A stretch of 64,000 bases of DNA from CAKKQX01 sp963734595 (lineage in GTDB: Bacteria > Pseudomonadota > Gammaproteobacteria > Burkholderiales > SG8-41). Position 1 is the first letter of the stretch, and every line of letters begins with the position of its first letter. The position numbers and the translations under genes are program-made. Shown here piece by piece: positions 17,018 through 26,219 of this stretch. The notes below the pieces were generated by a model. The model worked only from the letters and a program-made list of their open reading frames with translations. It had not been told where the DNA came from and made no database searches. The stretch is taken from NCBI GenBank assembly GCA_963734595.1, contig CAVTHV010000007.1:1-64000 (forward strand). Reading direction: 5' to 3'.

Positions 17018-17041
17018 ACCCCGCATCATAAACCAGCGGAT

Positions 17042-17494
17042 TTGACGCGCTTTCTGGCCACCGAGGCCGACACCCTCGCCCTGGGCGCCGAACTCTCGCA
17101 GGCGATCCGGCCGGGGCTGGTGATTTACCTGTCCGGCGACCTCGGCGCCGGCAAAACCACGCTGGCCCGGGGGCTGCTCCGGGGGCTCGGCTACCCCGGC
17201 AAGGTCAAAAGCCCGACTTTCACGCTAGTTGAAGTTTATGAAATTTCTAGGTTATACTTGTATCACTTTGATTTTTATCGGTTCAGCGATCCACGGGAAT
17301 TAGGCGAAGCCGGGTTCCGGGAATACTTCAATCCTGACTCGGTGTGCCTCGTGGAGTGGCCGGAAAAAGCCGCGGCAGGTTTGGCCGCGGCGGATGTGAA
17401 GATTTTGATGCAGGTGGCCGGTTCAGGGAGGAGTGTCGAGATCTTCGCCGAAACGGAGGCGGGCAGACTTTGTTTAGAGCGTCTCAGGAAATAA
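17042..17494 (+). CDS. tsaE: tRNA threonylcarbamoyladenosine biosynthesis protein TsaE
   Basis: A 150-aa P-loop ATPase that works with TsaB and TsaD to make the t6A base next to the tRNA anticodon. The Walker A loop is SGDLGAGKTTLARG and the family segment KVKSPTFTLVEVY is present. No ATG lies in frame near the start. TTG 17042 gives LTRFLATEADTLALG, matching family N-termini, and avoids overlap with queG; TTG 17012 is the alternative. Its 3' end overlaps the amidase gene, as expected for a tsaE-amiC operon. Confidence 0.9.
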   Translation: MTRFLATEADTLALGAELSQAIRPGLVIYLSGDLGAGKTTLARGLLRGLGYPGKVKSPTFTLVEVYEISRLYLYHFDFYRFSDPRELGEAGFREYFNPDSVCLVEWPEKAAAGLAAADVKILMQVAGSGRSVEIFAETEAGRLCLERLRK

Positions 17495-18887
17495 GGCTGC
17501 ACCCCGCTGCGACGTCCACGCCGCCACGCACTTCTTTCGTTGTCTTCCTGTTCAGATTCGCGCGCCACGTGCTGTGGCTTGCCGCCGCGCTCGGCGCCTC
17601 GGCGGCATGCGCCGAAGACATCCGCATCACCTCGACCCGCGTGTGGCCGGCCGCCGACTACACGCGCATCACGCTCGAGACCAGCCAGCCGGTCCAGCAC
17701 AAACTGTTCAGCCTGAAAAACCCCGAGCGGCTGGTGCTCGATCTCGACGGCGTCGACGTCACCGCCACGCTCAACGGGCTCGTCGAAAAAATCGGCGCCA
17801 ACGATCCTTATGTGAAGTCGGTGCGCATCGGCCGCTTCAAGCCCGGCATCGTGCGCCTCGTGTTCGACCTGAAAGCCGAGGTCAAGCCGCAGGCCTTCAC
17901 GCTCGCGCCGATCGGCGATTACGGCAACCGGCTGGTGCTCGACATCTACCCGCTCGAGCCGCCCGATCCGCTGCTCGCGTTTCTCGACAAGCACCAGGCA
18001 GACACCCAAGCTGCCGCCGCAGACGCGCCCGCAGCAGCCAAAGCCGAACCCGCGCAGCCCGCGCCCGCCGCCCCGGCCGCAGCAACACCCAGCCCGCCCG
18101 TCGCCGCTGCCGCAACTGCCGCAGCGCCCACGCGCGCCAGCCTGCGCAAATCGGCGCCGGAATCGGCGCGGCTCATCATCGTCGCGGTCGATGCCGGCCA
18201 CGGCGGCGAAGACCCCGGTGCCAGGGGCCGGCGCGGCACCCACGAGAAAGACGTGACGCTCGCGATCGCGCGCCTGCTCAAGGCGCGCATCGACGAGGAA
18301 CCGAACATGCGCGCGGTGCTGATCCGCGACGGCGATTACTTCATCCCGCTGCAGGATGCGCGTGCAGAAAGCGCGCCGCGTGCACGCCGACCTGTTCGTG
18401 TCGGTCCATGCCGATGCCTTCATCAAGCCGCACGCGCGCGGCTCGTCGGTATTCGCGCTGTCCGAGCGCGGCGCAACCTCGGCGGCGGCGCGCTGGCTGG
18501 CCAAGCGCGAGAACGAGGCCGACCTGATCGGCGGCGTCAATCTCGACGTGAAGGATCCGTACCTGAAGCAGACGCTGCTCGACCTGTCGCAGACCGCGAC
18601 CATCAGCGACAGCCTGAAGCTCGCCAAGGCGGTGCTGTCCGAACTGGGCGAGATCAACACGCTGCACAAGCCCCATGTCGAGCAGGCCGGATTCGCGGTG
18701 CTGAAAGCGCCCGACATTCCGTCGATCCTGGTCGAGACCGCGTTCATCAGCAATCCGGACGAGGAAAAAAGGCTCAGGGACAAGACCTACCAGGACAAAA
18801 TGGCGGAGGCCATTTTCGGCGGCATCAAGCGCTACTTCTCGCAAGAATCCCCCGCTCGCGCGCGACCAGCTGGTGCTGAACCGCTAG
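17470..18887 (+). CDS. amiC: N-acetylmuramoyl-L-alanine amidase AmiC-type (two frameshifts)
   Basis: A periplasmic zinc amidase that cleaves peptidoglycan during cell separation. After an N-terminal signal region comes an AMIN domain (ITSTRVWPAADYTRITLE onward), then an Ala/Pro-rich linker, then the Amidase_3 domain with VDAGHGGEDPGA, a zinc-ligand Glu in GTHEKD, VSVHADAF and ETAFISNP. An extra G at about 18357 shifts the frame inside the catalytic domain. A second shift near 18846 hides the expected ending PPLARDQLVLNR and its TAG at 18885. The start is uncertain: TTG 17470 overlaps tsaE by 25 nt. A terminator follows. Confidence 0.88.
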
Positions 18888-18912
18888 CGCCCGGGTTCAT
18901 CGGCCACAAATA

Positions 18913-18935
18913 AAGCCGCGGTGCGCGGCTTTTTT
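18913..18935 (+). terminator. Rho-independent terminator after amiC
   Basis: An 8-bp stem AAGCCGCG / CGCGGCTT with a 3-nt loop, followed by a T run. It lies about 25 nt after the inferred amiC stop. Confidence 0.8.
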
Positions 18936-18960
18936 ATTGCGAGAGGCTCTGCTCCGGAAA

Positions 18961-18992
18961 CAAAACGGCCGCGTCCTTGCGGGCGCGGCCGT
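18961..18992 (-). terminator. Rho-independent terminator after pntB
   Basis: A perfect 9-bp stem ACGGCCGCG / CGCGGCCGT with a 10-nt loop. On the minus strand it is followed by TTTTG. It lies 24 nt beyond the pntB stop. Confidence 0.75.
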
Positions 18993-19015
18993 CTGCATGC
19001 AGCTTCTCCCGGCGT

Positions 19016-20431
19016 TCAGGCTTTCAGCGCGACGAGCACTTCGTCCAGCATCTTCTTCGCATCGCCGAACAGCATGCGGTTGTTTTCCTTGTAGAACAGC
19101 GGATTGTCGACGCCCGCATAGCCGGTGGCCATGCTGCGCTTCATCACGATCGAGGTCTTGGCCTTCCACACTTCCAGCACCGGCATGCCGGCGATCGGGC
19201 TCGCCGGGTCTTCCTGGGCAGCCGGGTTCACGATGTCGTTGGCGCCGATCACCATCGCGACATCGGTGTCCGGGAAGTCCTCGTTCAACTCGTCCATTTC
19301 CAGGACGATGTCGTAGGGCACCTTGGCCTCGGCCAGCAGCACGTTCATGTGGCCGGGCATGCGCCCCGCCACCGGGTGGATGCCGAAGCGCACGTTGACG
19401 CCCTTTTCACGCAGGACTTTGGTGATTTCATATACGGTGTGTTGCGCCTGCGCCACCGCCATGCCGTAGCCCGGCACGATGATCACGTTCTTGGCTTCAC
19501 GCAGCAATTCCGCCGTCTCCGCGGCAAGGATCGGATTGACCTCGCCCGCCGGCTGCACGCCGCCCGCGGGCGCGGGCGCGCCGCCCTCGGAGCCGAATCC
19601 GCCCGCGATCACGCTGATGAAGTTGCGGTTCATCGCCCGGCACATGATGTAAGACAGGATCGCGCCGCTGGAGCCGACCAGCGCGCCGACGACGATCAGG
19701 AGGTCGTTCGAGAGCATGAATCCGGTCGCCGCCGCCGCCCAGCCGGAGTAGCTGTTGAGCATCGAAATCACCACCGGCATGTCGGCGCCGCCGATCGCCA
19801 TCACCATGTGGATGCCGAATAGCAGTGCGATCACGGTCATCACGATGAGCGGCGTCATGCCGTCGTTGATCGATTCGGCGTGCAGGAATTCGCGCCCGAA
19901 CCAGATCACCACCAGCAGGCCGGCGAGGTTCAGCCAGTGGCGCCCCGGCAGCAGCAAGGTCTTGCCGCCGATCTTGCCGGAAAGCTTGCCGAAGGCGATC
20001 ACCGAACCGGTGAAAGTCACCGCGCCGATCAGGATGCCGATGTAGATTTCCATTTCGTGAATCGACTTCGCAGCACCGGTGAATTCCGCCGAGGCCGCCG
20101 GATCGATGTAATTGGCAAACCCGACCAGCATCGCGGCGAGGCCGACCAGGCTGTGCATCAGCGCCACCAGTTCCGGCATCTGGGTCATTTTCACGACGCG
20201 GGAGGCGTAAAGCCCGATGCTGCCCCCGACGACCATCGCGCCAACGATCCAGGCATAGCCGGCCGACGTGACGTGCGGCCCGGAAACCGTCGCCAGCACG
20301 GCGATGGTCATGCCGATCATGCCGTAGAGATTGCCGCGCCTCGAGCTCTCCGGATTGGAGAGGCCGCCGAGGCTCAGGATGAAAAGTATCGTTGCCCCTA
20401 TATAGGAGGCAGTTGCAAGCGTTGCGGACAT
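19016..20431 (-). CDS. pntB: NAD(P)(+) transhydrogenase subunit beta
   Basis: A 471-aa inner-membrane subunit of the proton-translocating transhydrogenase (2.1), which uses the proton gradient to reduce NADP+ with NADH. It has a membrane part of about nine helices and a C-terminal NADP-binding domain. In that domain IIVPGYGMAVAQAQH (near residue 316), GIHPVAGRMPGHMNVLLAEA and GANDIVNPAAQ are the diagnostic segments. It starts 12 nt after the pntA stop, so the two are co-transcribed. Length and motifs are normal. Confidence 0.97.
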   Translation of the reverse strand: MSATLATASYIGATILFILSLGGLSNPESSRRGNLYGMIGMTIAVLATVSGPHVTSAGYAWIVGAMVVGGSIGLYASRVVKMTQMPELVALMHSLVGLAAMLVGFANYIDPAASAEFTGAAKSIHEMEIYIGILIGAVTFTGSVIAFGKLSGKIGGKTLLLPGRHWLNLAGLLVVIWFGREFLHAESINDGMTPLIVMTVIALLFGIHMVMAIGGADMPVVISMLNSYSGWAAAATGFMLSNDLLIVVGALVGSSGAILSYIMCRAMNRNFISVIAGGFGSEGGAPAPAGGVQPAGEVNPILAAETAELLREAKNVIIVPGYGMAVAQAQHTVYEITKVLREKGVNVRFGIHPVAGRMPGHMNVLLAEAKVPYDIVLEMDELNEDFPDTDVAMVIGANDIVNPAAQEDPASPIAGMPVLEVWKAKTSIVMKRSMATGYAGVDNPLFYKENNRMLFGDAKKMLDEVLVALKA

Positions 20432-20443
20432 GAAGCGTCTCCG

Positions 20444-22024
20444 TTATTTACGGAACATCTGCAGCATGCGCTGCGTGACGGCGAAACCGCCGAACATGTT
20501 GATCGCGGTGAGTGCGATCCCAACCACCGCCAGCCAGCGTATCCATTCCTCGGGCCGCGCTACGCCACCGCCGAGCAGCGGCGGCGCGATCTGCACCAGC
20601 GCGCCGATGGCGATGATGCTGCTGATCGCATTGGTGACGCTCATCAGCGGCGTATGCAGGGCGGGCGTGACGTTCCACACCACCATGTAACCGACAAATA
20701 CCGCCAGCACGAACACGGTGAAGTGGCCGAGGAAGGCCGCAGGTGCGTTCGCGCCGACGAACCAGAACGCCAGCGCCGCGATGCCGAACATGACCGCGGT
20801 GCGCGTGGCGGATGCCGGCGCGCTCGCCTCGCCATGCTTGGGCGCCTTGGGCGGCATTGCCGCGGGCTTGGCTGCCGGCGGGGCCGGCAGCTTGAGGGGT
20901 GGCGGCGGCCAGGTGATATTGCCCTCCTTGACGACCGTCAGGCCGCGGATGGCGTCGTCTTCCATATTGACATTGATGACCCCGTCCTTGGTCTTGCACA
21001 ATTCCTCGGTGAGGCGGAACAGGTTGGTCGCGTACAGCGTCGAGGACTGTTTCGCCAGCCGGCTCGTCAGATCGGTGTAGCCGACGATGGTCACGCCGTG
21101 CTTCACCACCGCCTGGCCGGGCTCGGTCAGCTCGCAGTTGCCGCCCCGCTCGGCCGCCATGTCGACGATGACACTGCCCGGCTTCATGCTCTTCACCATG
21201 TCGGCGGTGATCAGCTTCGGCGCGGGTTTGCCCGGGATCAGCGCTGTGGTGATGATGATGTCGACTTCCTTGGCCTGCTTCGCGTACATCTCGCGCTGGG
21301 CCTTCTGGAAGCCCTCGCTCATCACCTTGGCGTAGCCGCCGCCGCCGGAGCCTTCTTCCTCATAATCGACCTTCACGAATTCACCGCCCAGCGACACGAC
21401 CTGGTCGGCCACTTCGGCCCGAGTGTCGTTGGCGCGCACGATGGCGCCCAGGCCGGCTGCAGTGCCGATCGCCGCCAGGCCGGCGACGCCGGCACCGGCG
21501 ATGAAGACCTTGGCGGGCGGCACCTTGCCCGCGGCCGTGATCTGGCCGTTGAAGAAGCGGCCGAAGGCGTTGGCGGCCTCGATGACGGCGCGGTAGCCGG
21601 CGACGCCGGCCTGGGAAGTCAGCGCGTCCATCTTCTGCGCGCGGGAGAGCATGCGCGGCAGCGCGTCGATGGCCAGCACGGTGACCTTGCGCGCCGCGAG
21701 CTGCTGCATCAGTTCAGGGTTCTGCGCCGGCCAGATGAAGGTGATCAGGGTCTGACCCTCGTGCATCAGGCCGACTTCTTCAGCGGTCGGTACGGATACC
21801 TTGAACACGATATCGGATTCCGCCCACAACTTGGCTGCGCTGTCGACGATCTGCGCACCCGCGGCGCGGTAGGCATCGTCACTGCAATTCGCAGCGTCCC
21901 CGGCGCCGGATTCGACTTTGACCGAGAATCCGAGCTTGATGAGTTTTTCGACGACTTCCGGTACGGTAGCGACGCGTTTTTCACCCGCCGCCGTCTCTTT
22001 TGGCACCCCTATGACCTGAGGCAT
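20444..22024 (-). CDS. pntA: NAD(P)(+) transhydrogenase subunit alpha (fused PntAA-PntAB)
   Basis: A 526-aa subunit joining the NAD-binding domain (N-terminal MPQVIGVPKETAAGEKRVA, alanine-dehydrogenase-like) to the membrane segment at the C-terminus. The Rossmann region carries VFIAGAGVAGLAAIGTA near residue 170. A proline/alanine-rich linker, roughly residues 380-410, joins the parts, as in other single-chain PntA proteins. The ATG at 22024 has AGGAG 6-7 nt upstream. Together with PntB it supplies NADPH for biosynthesis and redox defence. A fragment of a second pntA-like gene lies just upstream. Confidence 0.96.
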   Translation of the reverse strand: MPQVIGVPKETAAGEKRVATVPEVVEKLIKLGFSVKVESGAGDAANCSDDAYRAAGAQIVDSAAKLWAESDIVFKVSVPTAEEVGLMHEGQTLITFIWPAQNPELMQQLAARKVTVLAIDALPRMLSRAQKMDALTSQAGVAGYRAVIEAANAFGRFFNGQITAAGKVPPAKVFIAGAGVAGLAAIGTAAGLGAIVRANDTRAEVADQVVSLGGEFVKVDYEEEGSGGGGYAKVMSEGFQKAQREMYAKQAKEVDIIITTALIPGKPAPKLITADMVKSMKPGSVIVDMAAERGGNCELTEPGQAVVKHGVTIVGYTDLTSRLAKQSSTLYATNLFRLTEELCKTKDGVINVNMEDDAIRGLTVVKEGNITWPPPPLKLPAPPAAKPAAMPPKAPKHGEASAPASATRTAVMFGIAALAFWFVGANAPAAFLGHFTVFVLAVFVGYMVVWNVTPALHTPLMSVTNAISSIIAIGALVQIAPPLLGGGVARPEEWIRWLAVVGIALTAINMFGGFAVTQRMLQMFRK

Positions 22025-22072
22025 GAAGACTCCTTTTTGATTCCCGCTGGATGATGACAACCGATTATATCA

Positions 22073-22230
22073 ACACGACCGCGCTGTAATGCCACTGGCA
22101 TCATCGCACCGGGGCCGGATTGAACGATTACGCTGTAACGAGCTGACGCAGCAAGCTTCTTGATTGTTTCCGGCGTCGCCGCGAACCCTGTTCCATCGGA
22201 ACGCGTCTCCGCCGGAATGCCGAACTTCAT
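22073..22230 (-). pseudogene. Remnant of a second pntA/alanine-dehydrogenase-like gene
   Basis: An ATG at 22230 with a strong GGAGGGAG ribosome site opens about 45 codons that clearly match the N-terminus of PntA-type proteins: MKFGIPAETRSDGTGFAATP followed by ETIKKLAASARYSVIVQSG. The similarity then stops and the rest of the domain is missing. Its sequence resembles other species' PntA more than the intact pntA next to it, so it looks like the leftover of an older, separately inherited paralogue. The intact start signals mean a short peptide could still be made. Confidence 0.7.
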
Positions 22231-22363
22231 TGCGCCATTCTCCCTCCGTGCTGCCGCAGCGCACGCGCTGCACATGGGAACTGAATTGTAAAGGAATCCC
22301 GAAGCCCGACTTTGACCTTGATCAAAGTTCCAGCATGGTAATCCGGGCCAGGCGCCGCTTCCG

Positions 22364-23266
22364 CTACTTCCTTATTCCCGACATTTCCTCGAACAGCAGC
22401 CCGAGCGCCGCGTTATCGAGGCCGTCGCGGCCCGAATTGCACAATGCGGTGAACAGTTGCGCGCCGAGCGCCGTGACCGGCATGAACGTTCCGGTATCGC
22501 GTCCCGCGCCCACCGCGAGCTTGATGTCCTTCAACATCAGCTCCGCGCGGAAACCGGGGTTAAGCGTGCGGTCGAGCAGCCGCTTGCCCTGGTTGGCGAG
22601 CACGAAACTCTGCGCCGAGCCGCCGAGCAGCGCCTCGCGCACCTTGTACGGATCGATGCCCATTTTCCTCGCCAGCGCGAACGCTTCCGAGACGGCCATC
22701 AGCGTGCCGACGATCGCCATCTGGTTGCACGACTTGCACGTCTGCCCGGCGCCGCTCGCGCCGACATGGGTGAAGGTCTTGCCGATCGCCTGAAACACCG
22801 GCATGCAGCGCGCCACGACCTCCGCATCGCCGCCGATCATGCACGACAGCGTGCCGTCCTGCGCGCCCTTGGGGCCGCCGCTCACCGGAGAATCGAGCAT
22901 CTGCACGCCGCGCTCGTTGAGGCGCCTGGCAAATTCGACCGTCGCGGTCGCCGAAATCGTGCTGCAGTCGATGACGATCGCATCGCGCCTGATGCCCTGC
23001 ATCACGCCGTCCTCGCCGAACAGCACGCGCTCGACATCGGGCGTGTCGGGCACGCAGATCAGCACCACGTCGGAGGCGCGCGCCACCCCGGCCGGCGAGC
23101 CGCCGTCGCGCGCGCCGTCGCGCACGAGTTCGTCGACCTTGCCGCGGCTGCGGTTGTGCACCGTGACCGGGAAGCCCGCCTTGATCAGATTGCGCGCCAT
23201 CGCCGCGCCCATCACGCCCAGACCGATAAAGCCCAGCGGCGTACCCTTCGCTATCGCTGCAGTCAT
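22364..23266 (-). CDS. NAD(P)-dependent beta-hydroxyacid dehydrogenase
   Basis: A 300-aa enzyme of the 3-hydroxyisobutyrate/tartronate-semialdehyde dehydrogenase family. The dinucleotide loop is GFIGLGVMGAAMARNL near residue 12, the substrate loop is DSPVSGGPKGAQDGTL, and the catalytic Lys lies in GASGAGQTCKSCNQ near residue 176. Length is normal. The neighbouring HpcH/HpaI aldolase is read in the same direction. Such an aldolase can release an aldehyde or semialdehyde that this enzyme could reduce, so a joint pathway is plausible. The exact substrate is unknown. Confidence 0.9.
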   Translation of the reverse strand: MTAAIAKGTPLGFIGLGVMGAAMARNLIKAGFPVTVHNRSRGKVDELVRDGARDGGSPAGVARASDVVLICVPDTPDVERVLFGEDGVMQGIRRDAIVIDCSTISATATVEFARRLNERGVQMLDSPVSGGPKGAQDGTLSCMIGGDAEVVARCMPVFQAIGKTFTHVGASGAGQTCKSCNQMAIVGTLMAVSEAFALARKMGIDPYKVREALLGGSAQSFVLANQGKRLLDRTLNPGFRAELMLKDIKLAVGAGRDTGTFMPVTALGAQLFTALCNSGRDGLDNAALGLLFEEMSGIRK

Positions 23267-23301
23267 GTTTTCTCTCCGGATTCAATCCTAATGAAGCAAA
23301 G

Positions 23302-23380
23302 GGACAGGATCAACGGGATGCGCTCGAATACATCGGGAAAATCCTGTAAATCCCGTGAATAATCCTGTGAATCCCGTCTG
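23302..23380. repeat. Family B inverted repeat (ACAGGATYA-type units)
   Basis: GACAGGATCAACGGGAT at one end and ATCCTGTAAATCCCGTGAAT, then further ATCCTGTGAATCCCGTC units, at the other form an inverted repeat with about 9-nt periodicity. The element ends about 10 nt from the stop codon of the HpcH/HpaI aldolase gene. Confidence 0.85.
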
Positions 23381-23389
23381 TGGATTTTT

Positions 23390-24175
23390 TCAGACTTTCA
23401 GCGAGCGCAGAAAGCCCGTGCGCTCGCGCGCCCCGGCCATCATGAACGCGAGATCGGAACCGCTCAGGATGAAACGCATGCCCATCCCGATGTATTTCTG
23501 CAGCAGCGCCGGCTCGTAGACGCCGCCCATGCCGGGATGCTTGCCGTGCCTGCGGCACGCATCGATCACGGTCTTGTAGGCCGCCTCCACCCGGGCATCG
23601 GTGAACTTTCCCGGGATGCCCATCTCGGCGCACAGGTCGTTGGTGCCGATCAGCAGCACGTCGACACCCTTCACCGCGGCGATGGCTTCGGCGTTGGAGA
23701 TCGCCAGCGGCGTCTCCAGCATCACCACCACCAGGATCTCCTCGTTGACCAGGCGCGTGGCTTCGGCCACCGGCATGGCGTGAAAACCGAGCTGCGGTTG
23801 CGCGCCCGCCACCGACCGGTGTCCGAGCGGCGGGTACTTGCAGTAGGACACGACGCGTTCCGCCTCCTCGACGGTATCGACGTGAGGCACGACGATGCCC
23901 TGGGCGCCGGCGTCGAGCAGGCGCGTCGCGTGGTGATGCTCGTGGCCGGGCACCCGGATCAGCGGCGTGATGCCCGCCCCCAGTCCCGCAACCGCAAGCT
24001 GCGCGGCGGTATCGACGTCCATCGCGCTGTGTTCCATGTCGATGAACAGCCAGTCGAAATCGCAGGTCCTGGCGATCATCGCGGTATCGACGGTGCGCGC
24101 CTGGCGCAGGCCGATGCCGAGAGCCAGTTCACCGGCCGCAAGACGGCGCTTGGTCACGTTCGGAATCACGCTCAT
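23390..24175 (-). CDS. HpcH/HpaI aldolase family protein
   Basis: A 261-aa TIM-barrel aldolase of the HpcH/HpaI (2-keto-3-deoxy-acid) class, which splits hydroxy keto acids with a divalent metal and pyruvate-type enolate chemistry. The diagnostic segments are DWLFIDMEHSAMD, PLIRVPGHEHHHATRLLDAG, VVVMLETP (metal-ligand Glu) and LLIGTNDLCAEMG (metal-ligand Asp). The ATG at 24175 has AGGAG 5 nt upstream. It is read toward the beta-hydroxyacid dehydrogenase, with a family B repeat between the two genes. Confidence 0.92.
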   Translation of the reverse strand: MSVIPNVTKRRLAAGELALGIGLRQARTVDTAMIARTCDFDWLFIDMEHSAMDVDTAAQLAVAGLGAGITPLIRVPGHEHHHATRLLDAGAQGIVVPHVDTVEEAERVVSYCKYPPLGHRSVAGAQPQLGFHAMPVAEATRLVNEEILVVVMLETPLAISNAEAIAAVKGVDVLLIGTNDLCAEMGIPGKFTDARVEAAYKTVIDACRRHGKHPGMGGVYEPALLQKYIGMGMRFILSGSDLAFMMAGARERTGFLRSLKV

Positions 24176-24313
24176 GGAGTCTCCTGTCGTTGGGTGAGGA
24201 TGGGATGACGAACGGCCCGCGATCGGCCGCTGCAACCGGCATTATCAGCCATGCGCCGCCCGCCGGCCACAACCGGTGCCGCAATCACGGCAGACCGCCC
24301 CGACCAGCGCCGG

Positions 24314-24319
24314 TATAAT
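24314..24319 (+). promoter_or_regulatory. -10 box TATAAT 5 nt before the mutL ATG
   Basis: A perfect TATAAT is followed by CGGGT and then the mutL ATG, with no room for a leader or a Shine-Dalgarno. Initiation at the usual distance would fall on or next to the A of the ATG, predicting a leaderless mutL message. No clear -35. Confidence 0.45.
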
Positions 24320-24324
24320 CGGGT

Positions 24325-26079
24325 ATGCCCGCCATCCATGTCCTGTCCGATCTGCTGATCAACCAGATCGCCGCCGGTGAAGTCGTCGAACGGCCCGCGT
24401 CGGCGCTCAAGGAACTGCTCGAGAACAGCATCGACGCCGGCGCGCGCGCGATCGCGGTCCAGATCGAGGCCGGCGGCACGCAGCTCATCAGGGTCACCGA
24501 CGACGGCTGCGGCATCGGCCGCGACGAGCTGGCGCTGGCGCTCGCACGCCACGCCACCAGCAAGATCGCGGCGCTCGGCGACCTCGAACGCGTGGCGAGC
24601 CTCGGCTTCCGCGGCGAGGCGCTGGCCAGCATCGCCGCCGTCTCGAGCCTGACGCTGACCAGCCGGCGCGAAGCGGACAAGCACGCGTGGACGATCTCGG
24701 CCAGCGGCGAGACATGCTCGGCCATCGCCCCCGCATCGCTGGCCGCCGGCACCAGCATCGAGGTGCGCGACCTGTATTTCAACACGCCGGCGCGCCGCAA
24801 ATTCCTCAAGTCCGAGGCCACCGAATACGCGCACTGCGAGGAAGTGTTCAGGCGCGTGGCGCTGTCGCGCAGCGACATCGCGTTCACGCTGCACCACAAC
24901 GGACGCGCGCGCTGGCAGTTGAAGGCGCAGGGGCTGGCGGACCGCATCGCGGCGCTGCTGGGCGAAGATTTTCGCGCCGCTTCGATCGCGCTCGACGAAC
25001 AAAACGCGGGACTCGGGCTCTGCGGCTGCGCCGGACTGCCCGCGCATGCGCGCGCGAGCCGCGACGCCCAGTACGTGTTCGTCAACGGCCGCTTCGTGCG
25101 CGACAAGCTGATCGCCCACGCCATCCGCCAGGCCTACCGCGACGTGCTGCATCACGAGCGTCATCCGGCGTTCGTGCTGTTTCTCGACATCGACCCGGCG
25201 CAGGTCGACGTCAACGTGCATCCGACCAAGATCGAAGTGCGCTTCCGCGATTCGCGCGCGGTGCACCAGTTCATTTTCCACGCGCTCAACAAGGCGCTGG
25301 CGCAGACCGTCGCCGGCGCGGCCCCGCCAGCGACGCGGCCGGCATCGCGCTCACCGCGGCGCCGCAATCGCCGGCCGGCCAGTTCCGCCAGAGCACCATG
25401 ACGCTGGGCGTCGCGCAGCCGGCGGGGTTTTACGACACGCTGTTCGGATCGCGCCCCGCCACGCCGGTTGCCGCGCGAAGCGCCGGCCGGAGCATCCCCG
25501 CCGCTTGGTTTTGCGCTGGGCCAGCTCTCGGGCATCTATATCCTCGCGCAGAACGAGCAGGGTCTCGTCATCGTCGACATGCATGCCGCGCACGAGCGCA
25601 TCATGTATGAAAAACTCAAGCAGGCGCTCGACCGGCACGAAATTCCGATGCAGCCGCTGCTGGTGCCGGCGGTGTTTTCCGCCGAAGCGCTGGACGTGGC
25701 GACGGCGGAGGAAAACCAGGACGTGCTGCGCCAGATCGGCTTCGATATCGCGCCCGCCTCGCCGACGACGCTGATGGTGCGCGCGATTCCGGCGATGCTC
25801 GCCGACGCCGATGCCGCCGAGCTCGCGCGCGACGTGCTGGCGGAAGTGCGCGAATTCGGCGCGAGCCGCGTGCTCACCGAGCGGCAGAACGAGCTGCTTT
25901 CCACGATGGCCTGCCATGCCGCGGTGCGCGCCAACCGCCGGCTCAACGCGCCGGAAATGAACGCGCTGCTGCGCGACATGGAAGCGACCGAACGCTCGGG
26001 ACAGTGCAACCACGGCCGGCCGACCTGGCACCAGATTTCCATCGCTGAACTGGATCGTTTGTTCATGCGCGGCAAGTGA
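24325..26079 (+). CDS. mutL: DNA mismatch repair protein MutL (two frameshifts)
   Basis: A GHKL ATPase and nicking endonuclease that links MutS to strand removal. The start MPAIHVLSDLLINQIAAGEV is the family's own. ATPase motifs ELLENSIDAG, DDGCGI, TSKI and GFRGEAL are intact. The frame breaks twice in the variable linker: near 25325 (continuing ALTAAPQSPAGQFRQSTMTLG) and near 25495 (continuing PLGFALGQLSGIYILAQ). The C-terminal domain has DMHAAHERIMYE, the DxHA(X)2E(X)4E metal site of endonuclease-type MutL, so the organism should not rely on MutH. Breaks confined to the linker point to sequence error. Confidence 0.93.
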
Positions 26080-26083
26080 CTAC

Positions 26084-26200
26084 GGGTAATGGGTAATGGG
26101 TAATGGGTAATGGGTAATGGGTAAGTAATGAGAAACCAAATCTAAAGCTTCGGAAAAAAGTCCTGTCAACTCATCACGCATCACCCATCACTCATAACCC
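26084..26200. repeat. Family D: GGGTAATG minisatellite with inverted arm before miaA
   Basis: Four perfect GGGTAATG units and one variant (26084-26123), then TAATGAG. The opposing sequence CATCACGCATCACCCATCAC ends CATAACCC at 26200, so the two sides can pair. The miaA frame begins within 20 nt. Confidence 0.85.
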
Positions 26201-26219
26201 AAAGTGGCCGCCGGCCATT

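Noticed and set aside
19880..22054. A 724-codon open frame on the plus strand opposite pntB-pntA
   Set aside because: It is the antisense shadow of two certain genes. High GC removes stops; the predicted protein is rich in Arg, His and Asp with no family features.
25401..26079. A separate short MutL C-terminal protein, as a natural split gene
   Set aside because: The pieces join in the variable linker across two small shifts, and no ribosome site starts the C-terminal part; other genes nearby show the same kind of break.
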